A stretch of DNA of 35,830 bases from Deltaproteobacteria bacterium (GTDB taxonomy: Bacteria > Myxococcota_A > UBA796 > CAJQPC01), in NCBI GenBank assembly GCA_016717595.1, contig JADKFE010000059.1:1-35830 (forward strand), read 5' to 3'. Each line of letters opens with the position of its first letter. Position 1 is the first letter of the stretch. Of the stretch, positions 25,100 through 33,359 are shown piece after piece. A model generated the notes under the pieces. That model was not told the DNA's origin and ran no database searches. It saw only the letters and a program-made list of their open reading frames with translations. The translations under genes and the position numbers were made by a program.

Positions 25100-25565
25100 A
25101 TGGAGCGCCCCCCGCTGCCGCCGTTCACCGCCCAGACCGCCGCCGCCAAGGCGCGCCTCGCTGAAGACGCCTGGAACAGCCGCGATCCCCAGCGGGTCGC
25201 CCTCGCCTACACCGAAGACAGCGTTTGGCGAAACCGCTCGTCCTTCTTTGTTGGCCGCGACCGCATCGTGGAGTTCTTGACCCAGAAGTGGCTCGACGAG
25301 CGCGACTACCGGCTGATCAAGGAGGTCTGGGCCTTCTCAGACGACCGCATCGCGGCGCGGTTTGTCTACGAGCGCCAAGACGCCCAGGGCGCCTGGTGGC
25401 GCGCGCACGGCAACGAGCTGTGGGCCTTCGATCCGCGCGGGCTGATGCGCCGCCGCGAGGCGAGCATCAACGACGTACACATCGACGAGGCCGACCGCCT
25501 CTTCCACTGGCCGCTGGGGCGTCGACCCGACGATCATCCCGGGCTCACCGAGCTAGGAACTGTAA
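25100..25565 (+). pseudogene. DUF1348 (NTF2-like) protein, frameshifted at the last codons
   Basis: The coding frame gives the full DUF1348 family protein: AEDAWNSRDPQRVALAYT, SVWRNRSSFFVGRDRIVEFL, WWRAHGNELWAFDPRGLM and REASINDVHIDEADRLFHWP, ending PDDHPGLTELG. One extra A at 25558-25559 then throws the frame into the next gene. Removing it gives LGL and TAA at 25563-25565, the usual family ending, for about 154 residues. As written, translation would run to 25954 out of frame through the next gene. The fold is NTF2/SnoaL-like; the substrate is unknown. It lies between CMD and PNPOx genes in the operon. Confidence 0.82.
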
Positions 25566-25568
25566 TCG

Positions 25569-26198
25569 ATGCCCACCGAACGACCGATCCCGAGCGACAT
25601 CGCCTTCACCGACACCGTCAAGGCCATCCAGTCCAGGCTCGGCTCCCGCGCGGGCTACGCGCGAATGGAGCAGGGTCCGGGCTGGCAGACCACCATCACA
25701 GACGATCTGGCCGCGTTCATCGCCCAGCAGGACAGCGTGTACCTGGCCACGGTGAACGCCGACGGGCAGCCCTACATCCAGCACCGCGGCGGTCCCAAGG
25801 GCTTCCTGCGTGTGCTCGACGAGCGCACGCTGGGGTTCGCGGACTACCGCGGCAACCGGCAGTACATCTCCATGGGCAACCTGCAGGACAACCCGAAGAT
25901 CCATCTGTTCATGATGGACTACGCCCACCGCCAGCGCATCAAGCTCTGGGGTGAGGCCGAGGTCCGCGAGGACGACCCAGCCCTCGTCGCGCGGCTCATG
26001 CCCGAGGGCTACGCGGCCCGCCCCGAGCGGGCGTTCCTCATCCACGTCACGGCGTGGGACGCCAACTGCCCCCAGCACATCCCGCAGCGCTTCGACGCCC
26101 AGGACGTCGCGGCGGCCCTCGAGCTGCGTGACCAGCGCATCGCGGCGCTGGAGGCCGAGCTGGCGCGGCTCCGGGGCGGCGCCGAGGCTTTGCGGTGA
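25569..26198 (+). CDS. Pyridoxamine 5'-phosphate oxidase-family flavin protein
   Basis: The product is 209 residues; ATG 25569 lies three bases after the restored TAA of the preceding gene. The PNPOx split-barrel runs from about residue 45 to 165 (FIAQQDSVYLATVNADGQPY, RGGPKGFLRVLDERTLGFAD, GNRQYISMGNLQDNPKIHLF). It likely binds FMN or F420. A C-terminal coiled-coil-like helix (LELRDQRIAALEAELARLR) may support dimer contacts. Last gene of the LysR-controlled operon. Members of this group reduce small molecules; a real role in vitamin B6 synthesis is unlikely. Confidence 0.9.
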   Translation: MPTERPIPSDIAFTDTVKAIQSRLGSRAGYARMEQGPGWQTTITDDLAAFIAQQDSVYLATVNADGQPYIQHRGGPKGFLRVLDERTLGFADYRGNRQYISMGNLQDNPKIHLFMMDYAHRQRIKLWGEAEVREDDPALVARLMPEGYAARPERAFLIHVTAWDANCPQHIPQRFDAQDVAAALELRDQRIAALEAELARLRGGAEALR

Positions 26199-26680
26199 CC
26201 GACGCGGCCCTCGTATACAGACGGCCCCTGGAGAACGCAGCGCGCTTCGCGGCGATCCGCCGCTCACGCGACGCACAGACGCCAAGCGCTTGAGAGACTG
26301 TGCGACCGTGCGCCACGATGGGCCGCACGGCGCTCGCCTGGTTTAGCTCCGGCGCTTGATCTCGGTCTTCTTCCCCTCGGACAAGCGCTGCGCCTTGGTG
26401 AGCCATCAAACCTCGACCCATAGCGGATGGCCGCTGAAGCCGGGGAAGGTCAGTTCATGGTCTGGGCGACGAGGAGGCCGAAGGCCGAAGGCGACGCCGT
26501 CGCCGAACGACTCGACGGAAAGTGCGCGGAGGAGAACCGCGCAGGTGGCACCCACCAGCCACCCACGGGGCGGATGCGGGCCACGGAGGGTCCGCGACAA
26601 CCGCGCAGCGGGTCGAGCCAGGACGGCGAGGATCCGGCAGCGGCGGCGGTGCCGCGGGCGCCGACCCGCCGGAGCTCTCC
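26199..26680. other. Intergenic stretch at the edge of the accessory zone
   Basis: No complete gene is visible. A minus frame ending at about 26344 reads LTKAQRLSEGKKTEIKRRS and resembles a gene tail. Composition is GC-rich with Arg/Pro/Ser reading in all frames, as expected of decayed or non-coding DNA. Confidence 0.4.
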
Positions 26681-27680
26681 CAACAGCCCTGCACCTCCTC
26701 GAAGGTGGCGCCGTCGACCGCGCGAGGGGCTGGTCGTGTCGTGCCTTGCGGCGCACCGGCGCGGAGCTTGGCCGGGAGTTAGGCCAGCAGCCGTCGGCGG
26801 TCGCCACTGCCGAAGCGCCTGGCGGGCAAGTCACCGGGTGGACCCCGAGACCCGCAGATGGGCCAGCACGAGGCGCGATGGGACCGGACGGAGGCTACCG
26901 CCTCGACGCCGGCACCCAGCTCCCTCCCCTGCTGTTCGACGACGACCAGGTCATCGCCCTCGCCGTCGCCCTGCAGGCCGCGACCGTCACCGGTGTCGGA
27001 ATCGAAGAAGCGGCCCTGCGCGCCCTCACCACCGTGCGGCAGGTCATGCCGTCGCGGCTCCGTCACCGGTTGAGTGCGCTGGAGTTCACCACGATCCCCA
27101 CCCACCGAGGCGACCCGGTGTCGCCCACGGTGCTCGTCACGCTGTCGGCAGCCGCCCGTGCCCACGAGGTGGTGCGATTCGACTACGCGAGCCCTGATCC
27201 TGCGTCCGAGCCGGCTGCGCGGCGCCGGGTCGAACCGCACCACCTCGTGATGTCCCATGGCCGCTGGTACCTGGTCGCCTGGGACCTCGAGCGGGACGAC
27301 TGGCGCGTCTTCCGTGCCGACCGGATCACCCCCGAACCCCGACGGGGACCCGCTTCACGCCTCGCGAGGTCCCCGGCGGCAGCGTCGCCGCGTACCTGTC
27401 GGCGCGGTTCAAGGGTTCCCGGACCACCGATCGATGGCCCTGTATCGGGAAGGTGATCCTGCACCGACCGGCTTCCCACGTACGCCCCTTCGCCGGCGAT
27501 GGCATCGTCGAAGACCTCGGACCCGAGCGATGCAGCCTCGAGGTCGGCTCCTGGTCCTGGGTGTCCCTCGCCGCGGCACTCAACCGCTTCGACACGGACA
27601 TCGAGGTCCTGCACCCCCCGGAGCTGAGGAATGCGTTCGCGCTGCTCGCTGCCCGCAACTCGGCGACCGCAACCGGGTAG
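26680..27680 (+). pseudogene. Decayed WYL-domain (YafY-type) transcriptional regulator
   Basis: From about 26881 the frame reads GPDGGYRLDAGTQLPPLLFD, VEPHHLVMSHGRWYLVAWDL and VFRADRITP, the linker and WYL domain of this regulator family. One C is missing from the C5 run at 27329-27333; adding it gives TPTGTRFTPREVPGGSVAAY and a normal C-terminus ending at TAG 27678-27680. Upstream, only TGAELGRELG resembles the helix-turn-helix. The rest is eroded, so the DNA-binding part is not functional. WYL proteins normally sense a ligand and control DNA-damage or phage-defence genes. The sequence style resembles actinobacterial members, hinting at transfer. Confidence 0.72.
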
Positions 27681-27856
27681 TCAGGCCCCTACGCGGATCG
27701 AGTGCCCGCGCCACGGCAGGACGCGAACGTCCCCCCTCGGTGGCCTCCACGTCGACCGTGCCCCCGTGCGCCGCCACGATGGCGCGCACCATCGCCAGGC
27801 CCAGCCCCGCACCGGGTGTTCCACGGCTGGCGTCCGCGCGGAACAACCGGTCGCAA
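27681..27856 (-). pseudogene. C-terminal fragment of a sensor histidine kinase
   Basis: Reading the minus strand gives DRLFRADASR, GAGLGLAMVRAIVAAHGGTV and DVEATEGG, the end of an HATPase domain (G2 box). An extra base in the C6 run at 27731-27736 (+ strand) then shifts the frame; correcting it yields VLPWRGHSIRVGA and a stop at 27681-27683. Everything upstream of about 27856 is missing, where the recombinase fragment starts. It ends tail-to-tail with the WYL relic, as if both came from one foreign segment. Confidence 0.7.
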
Positions 27857-27857
27857 G

Positions 27858-28251
27858 CAGATGGAGTGGGACGAGCAGCGGGCGACGGCGGTTCGCGAGG
27901 TCGAGCGGCTGAACCGGAGCAACGCAGCGAACGTCGACGTGGGCATCCGGGAGTTCGAACTCGCGAACGACGCCTACAACCTCTACTCTTCGCGAGACCC
28001 CTTGGAGCAGCGCGATCTGCTGAAAGGGCTGCTCTCGAACTTCACTTTCGCCGACGGATCCCTCTCGGCGACCTGGCAAAAGCCGATCTCCTTCCTGTCA
28101 GATTACCCCGGTCGCCCGAACGAGAACAGCGCCGATTCTGACGAGCAGAACCGGCGCCGTGGCCAATGGTCGGCTCACCTGGATGAACTTCGAACTTTTG
28201 CGGCGGATCCGCGGGGGTGGGGTGAGCGGGAGATCTCGGCGTTGGAGGGGG
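27858..28251 (+). pseudogene. C-terminal fragment of a serine recombinase
   Basis: The frame reads EVERLNRSNAANVDVGIREF, ANDAYNLYSSRDPLEQRDLL and KGLLSNFTFADGSLSATWQK followed by PISFLSD. This is the coiled-coil and C-terminal region of large serine recombinases. The catalytic domain and recombinase domain are absent. In frame with it is the segment WSAHLDELRTFAADPRGWGE, which recurs downstream as a repeat module. A long G run near 28247-28256 obscures the stop. This is the remnant of a mobile element that lost its left part. Confidence 0.65.
28165..28251 (+). repeat. Tail-module repeat, copy A
   Basis: First of four copies of an ~85-base module (GGCTCACCTGGATGAACTTC core). Here it is in frame with the recombinase relic. 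Copies C and D are nearly identical to it; copy B is diverged but colinear without gaps. Confidence 0.8.
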
Positions 28252-28270
28252 GGGGAGGGCATCCCGAGGG

Positions 28271-28402
28271 TCACGGCGCGAGTGCTGGCGCCTTCCGGCT
28301 GAGCCCCTCCGCGATCTCCCGATGCGCCGGCTCGTCACCAACCTCGCCCGGCGGGACCACGACTCCGAGGAGCTGCGCCCGTAGATCTCTCCAGCGCGTC
28401 AT
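28271..28402 (-). CDS. Small convergent ORF, possible gene remnant
   Basis: A 43-residue frame starts MTRWRDLRAQLLG and ends EPAHREIAEGLSRKAPALAP. The same ending recurs at 34798-34860 as EPAHREFADGLKGKKPAFKP, also on the minus strand and also just after a tail-module copy. Differences between the two are mainly conservative or synonymous, which suggests real coding ancestry. I do not recognise the family; it may be a short gene or the last part of a longer one. Confidence 0.35.
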   Translation of the reverse strand: MTRWRDLRAQLLGVVVPPGEVGDEPAHREIAEGLSRKAPALAP

Positions 28403-28447
28403 TCGCGCACCCCAGCGATGGCCGCCTCCTGACCTTCGCCCGCCGCC
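28370..28447. repeat. Dispersed ~75-bp repeat, copy 1
   Basis: Starts GAGCTGCGCCCG and includes TCTCTCC and GCGCGTCAT. A second copy lies at 30947-31013. On the minus strand both encode MTR-RDLRAQL followed by GVV. Confidence 0.65.
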
Positions 28448-28928
28448 CTGCCTCCGAGGTTCGATCGGCGGACTGCGCCTCGGCATCATCGCCATGACCG
28501 CCATCGGGGTGTTCTACGAGAGGCGTGATCTGTGCCTGGGGCCGCCATCCTGGGCGGCGGTGGCCGCGGGCCGGTTCATGAGCCTGGGGCGGGACGGGTG
28601 GAACTAGATGAGTCTCGTCACGGCCTCGGCGGAGGTCGTGATCTCGGTGGCGCCGCTTCACCTCGGTGGTCTTCCCGAGCGGATCATGAGCATGGATCAG
28701 GCGTAGCGCCGAGGGGCCAGGCAACGCGTCGGCCCGCCGGGGCGAGCAAAGCCCCTCGGGAGCCAGGTTCTCGAGGGGCGCTCAACCAGGGTCAGGGTCG
28801 CAGGAATCGCCCTCCGGCCGCGCTCGCAGCGCCCGCGCCGGGGCCTTCTCGGTCACGGTCGGGCGGGTCGAACGACTCACAACCGCCATTCCACTCTCCC
28901 AGTCACCAGTCCCCTGCCTCCAGCCCAT
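28448..28928. other. Intergenic stretch before the MBL lipoprotein gene
   Basis: No gene is supported. A possible hairpin is formed by CCGAGGGGC (28709-28717) and GCCCCTCGG (28751-28759), with a further TCGAGGGGC at 28771, so alternative pairings are possible. The rest appears to be decayed sequence. Confidence 0.4.
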
Positions 28929-28955
28929 CTAATCACGCTCCAAAGTCACGATTAG
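28929..28955. promoter_or_regulatory. Inverted repeat before the MBL-fold lipoprotein gene
   Basis: CTAATC (28929-28934) and GATTAG (28950-28955) flank 15 bases in an AT-richer patch 25 bases before the start codon. It is a plausible site for the LysR regulator encoded downstream in the same operon. Confidence 0.45.
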
Positions 28956-28980
28956 GTTCCCTCATGCTCAGGAGGCAACC

Positions 28981-30006
28981 ATGAACCCACGACTGCTCCC
29001 GCTCCTCGCCCTCTCCACCTTCGCCTGCACCGGCGAGACCGACCCCGCCGAGGTCCAGGTCTTCTCCGCGTGTGAAGGCCGCGACTTCACCGTCACCGAG
29101 CCCAAGGAGGGCTCGCCGTGGACACCCAACGCCGTCACCCTGGTCTCCGAGCAGCTCGCCGAGGGCGTCTTCGCGGTCTACGACAGCAACGCCGCGACCC
29201 ACGAGCCCGCCGGCCTGGCGCTCGCAACCTCGGGTGGCTTCGTGATCGGCGACGACGGCGTGCTGCTGGTCGAGACGATGATCAACCGCCAGCTGCTCTG
29301 CCAGGTCTACGAGCTGGTGCGCGCGCAGACCGACAAGCCGGTGCTCTACGCGATCAACACCAGCTACCACGGCGACCACAGCTACGGGAACACCTTCCTC
29401 CCCGAATCGGTGCAGGTGGTGCAGCACGAGCGCACCGCGGCGTTTGTCGCCACGCACTTCGCCGAGGACGTCGTGTTCATGGAGAGCAACTTCGGCGCCG
29501 ACCAGGGCATCGACGAGGCCGAGCTGATCACGCCCGACATCGAGGTGGACGACCTAGGCTGGTCGATCGACCTCGGCGGCGTGACCGTCGAGGCGCAGTA
29601 CCGCGGCTTCGCGCAGACCGACGGCGACCTGTTCGTAGCCGTGCCCGAGGCCGGTGTGCTCTGGGCCGGCAACCCGCTCATCGCCGCCGAGCCCGCGATC
29701 CCCTGGCTGCTCGACGGGCACGCCCACGACGTGAGCGAGACCCTGGCGGCGGTGCAGGCCTCGCTTCCTGCCGGCACGATCGTCGTGCCCGGACACGGCC
29801 GCCCGGCGACGCCCAGCGCGTTCTCGTTCTCGGTGGACTACCTCAACACGATGATCGCGGAGGTCCAGACAAGCGTAGACGCGGGCGCTACTCTGGAGGC
29901 GACCCAGGCGGCGGTGCTCATGGAGGACTACCAGGGCTACGCGCTGTGGGACTGGGTGCACACCTGGGTCAACGTCCCGGCGGCCCACGCCGAGCTCAGC
30001 GAGTGA
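28981..30006 (+). CDS. Metallo-beta-lactamase-fold hydrolase, lipoprotein
   Basis: The product is 341 residues with GGAGG before ATG 28981. A lipobox (LALSTFAC) gives a lipidated Cys at about residue 16. The MBL metal motif is YHGDHSYGN, a variant of HxHxDH in which the first His is replaced by Tyr-His spacing (SYHGDH). Further motifs are TDGDLFVAVPE, a downstream Asp and VVPGHGRP. The SoxH/quinoprotein-relay-like branch of the family matches best. It should hydrolyse an ester, amide or sulfur bond outside the cytoplasm; the substrate is unknown. The LysR gene follows nine bases later. Confidence 0.85.
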   Translation: MNPRLLPLLALSTFACTGETDPAEVQVFSACEGRDFTVTEPKEGSPWTPNAVTLVSEQLAEGVFAVYDSNAATHEPAGLALATSGGFVIGDDGVLLVETMINRQLLCQVYELVRAQTDKPVLYAINTSYHGDHSYGNTFLPESVQVVQHERTAAFVATHFAEDVVFMESNFGADQGIDEAELITPDIEVDDLGWSIDLGGVTVEAQYRGFAQTDGDLFVAVPEAGVLWAGNPLIAAEPAIPWLLDGHAHDVSETLAAVQASLPAGTIVVPGHGRPATPSAFSFSVDYLNTMIAEVQTSVDAGATLEATQAAVLMEDYQGYALWDWVHTWVNVPAAHAELSE

Positions 30007-30015
30007 GGGGGTCGG

Positions 30016-30909
30016 GTGAGTCGGCTGCTTGAGATCGAGGTCTTCGTGAACGTCGCGGAGCGAGGCAGCTTCGCGGCGGCGGCGGCGGCGCTCGGGCTGT
30101 CCAGCTCGTACGCCAGCAAGCTGGTCTCGCGCCTGGAGCAGCGCCTCGGCGTGCGGCTGCTCCACCGCACGACGCGCCGGCACACCCTCACCACCCAGGG
30201 AGAGCGGTACCTCGCCGACTGTCAGGAGGCGCTGGGCCTGCTTGACCGCTCCGACGCGCGTGTGCTGGAGGCCGCCGAGGTGGTGCGCGGCGAGCTGCGG
30301 GTGACCGCGGCGACCGGCCTCGGGCTCGGCCTGCTCGCCGAGGTGTTCAACCGGTTCGCGCTGGCCCACCCCGAGGTCCGGCTGAGCGTCGCCTACCTCG
30401 ACCGCTTCGTTGATCTGATCGGCGAGCGCTTCGATCTCGCGGTGCGCGTCGGCGAGCTGCCCGACAGCGGCCTGCACGCCCGCCGCCTGGGCGCCTACCC
30501 CCGCCGCCTGGTCGCGAGCCCGGCGCTGACGACCTCGCTGGGCCCTCTCCTCCACCCCGACGCGCTGCGCGGCGCGCCCGCGGTGGTCTACTCCGGCGAC
30601 GCCCGGCCCTCGGAGTGGACGCTGCGATCGGGCGAGCAGTCCATCACGGTGCCCGTGGAGCGCCGCGCGGAGTCCAACAGCGGCCGGGCGGTGGCGCTCG
30701 CGGCGGCGGCCGGGCTGGGCGTGGCGTTCCTGCCGAGCTTTCACACCTGCGACCTGGAGCGCTCGGGGCGGCTGGTGCGGCTTTTGCCGGACTGGGGGGC
30801 GAGCGTGCCGGTGCACGTGGTCTTCCCGACCGCGCGGCAGCTGCCGCTGCGGGTGCGGCTGTTGATCGATCATGTGGTGGCGGAGATGGCGGAGGTGGCG
30901 GTGTCGTAG
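30016..30909 (+). CDS. LysR-family regulator cotranscribed with the MBL gene
   Basis: The product is 297 residues with a GTG start at 30016 (MSRLLEIEVFVNVAERGSFA). The winged helix (AAALGLSSSYASKLVSRLEQ, then LLHRTTRRHTL) and substrate-binding domain are intact to the end. Unlike the other two LysR genes here, it follows its probable target in the same direction rather than diverging from it. It would then act on the inverted repeat at 28929-28955 in front of the MBL gene. Confidence 0.92.
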   Translation: MSRLLEIEVFVNVAERGSFAAAAAALGLSSSYASKLVSRLEQRLGVRLLHRTTRRHTLTTQGERYLADCQEALGLLDRSDARVLEAAEVVRGELRVTAATGLGLGLLAEVFNRFALAHPEVRLSVAYLDRFVDLIGERFDLAVRVGELPDSGLHARRLGAYPRRLVASPALTTSLGPLLHPDALRGAPAVVYSGDARPSEWTLRSGEQSITVPVERRAESNSGRAVALAAAAGLGVAFLPSFHTCDLERSGRLVRLLPDWGASVPVHVVFPTARQLPLRVRLLIDHVVAEMAEVAVS

Positions 30910-30946
30910 GCCCGGCGGACCGCCCCCCAAGAATCACGACGCCGTG

Positions 30947-31013
30947 GAGCTGCGCCCGGAGGTCTCTCCGGCGCGTCATGAGCACACCCCAGCGGTGACA
31001 TTCGCCCGCCGCC
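30947..31013. repeat. Dispersed ~75-bp repeat, copy 2
   Basis: A copy of the 28370-28447 repeat, located between the lysR stop and the first toxin-antitoxin promoter. Similarity ends at about TTCGCCCGCCGCC in both. Confidence 0.65.
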
Positions 31014-31080
31014 GTCACCCTCGATCGTAAGCAGCCTGCTGCCAGGGAGGCCATTGAGCAGGCACCCCACTCCTCGCCCG

Positions 31081-31109
31081 TGGCGATCAGCGCAGCACGA
31101 GACTACAAT
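31081..31109 (+). promoter_or_regulatory. Promoter of toxin-antitoxin unit 1
   Basis: TGGCGA (31081-31086) and TACAAT (31104-31109) are spaced 17 bases. TACAAT ends six bases before ATG, so transcription should begin at the start codon. The second unit has the same hexamers and the same spacings although the sequence between differs. Confidence 0.65.
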
Positions 31110-31115
31110 CCAGGA

Positions 31116-31322
31116 ATGGAACCCTCCTTCGACCGCATGACCACCGCAGAGCGGGTGCTCTACGTGCAAGACCTCTGGGACCGCATCGCGGCCGAGCCCG
31201 ACGGCGTCCCGCTGAGCGAGGCACAACGACTGGAGCTTCGTCGCCGTGTTGAGGAGCACCGAGCCGACCCCGGATCAGCGGTCCCGTGGGACCAGGTGCT
31301 CGCGCGCGCGCGGGCCCGGTGA
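31116..31322 (+). CDS. Antitoxin of the Unstab_antitox (addiction module) family, unit 1
   Basis: The product is 68 residues (MEPSFDRMTTAERVLYVQDL ... ELRRRVEEHRADPGSAVPWD). It matches the short acidic addiction-module antitoxins that pair with ParE-type toxins; SAVPWDQV near the C-terminus is a hallmark that contacts the toxin. There is no DNA-binding fold evident beyond a possible N-terminal helix pair. Its stop overlaps the toxin GTG by four bases (GTGA), so synthesis is coupled. There is no Shine-Dalgarno sequence; the start looks leaderless. A similar pair lies 3 kb downstream. Confidence 0.88.
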   Translation: MEPSFDRMTTAERVLYVQDLWDRIAAEPDGVPLSEAQRLELRRRVEEHRADPGSAVPWDQVLARARAR

Positions 31323-31618
31323 GCCTCCCCGTTGTCTTCCGCCCTCCGGCCGAGGCGGAGCTTGAAGAAGCGCAGGGCTGGTACGAGGAGCGAACCCGCG
31401 GGCTGGGACAGGAGTTCGTGACCTGCGTTCAGGCGACGATCGAGGTCGTCAGCCGCAACCCCGAACAGTTCCCGCGCGTGGACGGTGAGGTGAGACGGGC
31501 TCTCGTTCGCCGGTTCCCCTATGCGGTTCTTTACCTGGCAGATCCCGAGTCTGTCGCGATCATCGCGGTGTTCCACACGTCGCGCGACCCGGTGGGGTGG
31601 CAGGGGCGAGCTCGATAA
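31319..31618 (+). CDS. ParE/RelE-type toxin, unit 1
   Basis: The product is 99 residues from GTG 31319. The compact ParE/RelE fold is shown by VVFRPPAEAELEEAQGWYEE, LGQEFVTCVQATIEVVSRNP, VRRALVRRFPYAVLY and the C-terminal HTSRDPVGWQGRA. Family members inhibit gyrase or cleave mRNA on the ribosome; which applies here cannot be read from sequence. The pair overlaps by four bases. A strong hairpin follows 15 bases after the stop, then copy B of the tail module. Confidence 0.9.
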   Translation: MSLPVVFRPPAEAELEEAQGWYEERTRGLGQEFVTCVQATIEVVSRNPEQFPRVDGEVRRALVRRFPYAVLYLADPESVAIIAVFHTSRDPVGWQGRAR

Positions 31619-31632
31619 GGGCGAAGGTTGAA

Positions 31633-31669
31633 GAAGGCCCATAGAAGCTCATCACTTCGACGGGCCTTC
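31633..31669. terminator. Hairpin after toxin unit 1
   Basis: A 15-base stem with two mismatches, outer arms GAAGGCCC and GGGCCTTC, inner GAAG and CTTC, loop CTCATCA. There is no clear T run on the + strand. It corresponds to the hairpins at 33534 and 34635. Confidence 0.65.
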
Positions 31670-31673
31670 GGAT

Positions 31674-31760
31674 CAGTGGTCGGGGTGGCCGAATGGAACT
31701 CGAACTTTTTCGCTCGACCCGAAGGGCTGGGGCACCGAGCAGATGCTGAGCTTTGAGGGG
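31674..31760 (+). repeat. Tail-module repeat, copy B (diverged)
   Basis: Aligns without gaps to copy A. In frame it reads RTFSLDPKGWGTEQMLSFEG against RTFAADPRGWGEREISALEG in copy A. Differences respect codons, so it descends from coding sequence. Confidence 0.6.
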
Positions 31761-32233
31761 CAGTTCAGTCCGAAGCCAGTGGCTCCGCGGGCGCCAGCGT
31801 GGCCGGGCCTGGGGCGGGCGTCCAGAGGCGGCCGATCGCCCGAACCGTCAGCGCCCACTGCCGCGTCGCGACATGGAAGATGATCGACAGCCTGAACCGA
31901 GCGACCGGGCCACCGTTGGTGGCGTGACGCTCACGACGACCGGACGGCGCAGGTGCGGGACCGGAGCGCGGAGGTGCGCCCGGAGTGGGAAAAACGGCGT
32001 ACATCGAGCCCGATCGAGGGGGTGGAGCGCCCGGTTCCGGCGTTGAGGGCCGCCGGGCGATCGGGTAGGATCGGAGGCTTGGAGGCTTTGTCTGCCCTGT
32101 CCCCTCCGCTGGGGCGGACTGTGCTCGGCCGGGATGCCGACCACGTCGAGACGCGCATCCACGACGGCACGAACCTGCGAGCATCGGGATATCCTACGGG
32201 GTGCGGCTTGCACGGAGGCTCTTCAAGGTGACG
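31761..32233. other. Intergenic stretch before the GDPD gene
   Basis: No gene supported. Open frames on both strands are Arg/Pro/Ala-rich shadows without motifs. Confidence 0.4.
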
Positions 32234-33202
32234 ATGAAACCCCGACGTGTCGGCGCCGCAGGCGGCGTGGCCGCGCTAGCGACTCTCTATCTGACGAACG
32301 CGTCCTGGCTCGCTCCCGAGCCGGCCGGGCCGACGCGCTGGCTCGCGCACCGGGGCGTACACCAGACGTTCTCGCTCGAGGGCGTCGAAAACGACACCTG
32401 CACCGCGTCGCGAATCCGGCCACCCACCCACGGCCTGATCGAGAACACGATCCCGTCCATGCGAGCGGCCTTCGAGGCCGGTGCGTCGGTCGTCGAGCTC
32501 GATGTTCACGTCTCAAACGACCGCCAACTGGTGGTGTTTCACGACCACACGCTCGACTGTCGTACCGACGGACACGGAACGATCGAAGACCACGACCTCG
32601 CCGAGCTGCGGCCGCTGGACCTCGGCTACGGCTACACCGCCGACGGCGGCATGACGTGGCCGCTGCGCGGGACGGGCGTGGGCCTGCTCGTGACGCTTCC
32701 GGAGGTGCTCGCAGCGTTCCCGACGGAGTCGTTCCTCATCCACTTCAAGTCGAACACGCCGGGCGACGGCGACCTCCTCGCCGACCTCCTCGCCGCGACA
32801 CCCGACACCGAGCGAGATCGATTCGTCGTGTACGGGGGTCAACGACCTGTAGAGGCGGCCACGACGCGCCTTCCCTGGCTCGCCTCTCTCGACAAATCCG
32901 CCACCAAGGGCTGTCTGGGCGCCTACCTCGCGTACGGTTGGCTCGGCCTCACGCCGAGCGCGTGCGACGCTCGATGGCTCGTCCTGCCGATCAGCCACGC
33001 CCGCTGGATGTGGGGCTGGCCAAACCGCTTCCAGGCGCGGATGGACGCGGCCGGCGCGACCGTGCTCCTCCTCGGGCCCTACGATGGCGGCCCCGCCGCT
33101 GGTGTAGACGACGAGGCCACACGCAGCCTCGTTCCGCCCGACTTCGGCGGCTACGTCTGGACCAACCGGATCGAGACGGTCGGGGATACGTCGACACGTT
33201 GA
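32234..33202 (+). CDS. Glycerophosphodiester phosphodiesterase-family protein
   Basis: The product is 322 residues from ATG 32234; GTG 32228 behind GGAGG is an alternative start. A hydrophobic N-terminal segment (AAGGVAALATLYLTNASWLA) may be a signal or membrane anchor. GDPD-domain motifs are WLAHRGVHQ (catalytic His, Arg), IENTIPSMRAAFEAGASVVE with ELDVHVSNDRQLVVFHDHTL (metal ligands Glu, Asp and second His), and HFKSN. The end, DFGGYVWTNRIETVG, is typical of the family. It should hydrolyse glycerophosphodiesters or lysophospholipids. It sits between two toxin units and looks intact. Confidence 0.86.
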   Translation: MKPRRVGAAGGVAALATLYLTNASWLAPEPAGPTRWLAHRGVHQTFSLEGVENDTCTASRIRPPTHGLIENTIPSMRAAFEAGASVVELDVHVSNDRQLVVFHDHTLDCRTDGHGTIEDHDLAELRPLDLGYGYTADGGMTWPLRGTGVGLLVTLPEVLAAFPTESFLIHFKSNTPGDGDLLADLLAATPDTERDRFVVYGGQRPVEAATTRLPWLASLDKSATKGCLGAYLAYGWLGLTPSACDARWLVLPISHARWMWGWPNRFQARMDAAGATVLLLGPYDGGPAAGVDDEATRSLVPPDFGGYVWTNRIETVGDTSTR

Positions 33203-33359
33203 ATGTCCGCGGCCTCGAGACGAGCTGCGAGGAGACCGCCGCGAGCGTGGTCGGCTCCGATGGCGTTCCGCCCGACGTGATCCACACGCAGACGATCCGT
33301 CGTTCGGCGGCGTCGTCCCCGAGCTGGCGTCGGGCGCGCACGCCGGGAAGCTCGGCGCA

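Noticed and set aside
25100..25954. Apparent 284-residue fusion of a DUF1348 protein with an Arg/Pro-rich tail
   Set aside because: The tail is the PNPOx gene read out of frame after a one-base insertion; the family ends normally at 25565 once corrected.
28165..28251. tRNA gene on the minus strand, because the module contains a TTCGAA-like T-loop
   Set aside because: No acceptor stem, anticodon arm or CCA-side pairing can be built; the differences between copies follow codons instead.
26344..28690. Shared minus-strand ending GK-TE-KRR at about 26344 and 28660
   Set aside because: Only about a dozen residues match and no longer homology surrounds either copy.
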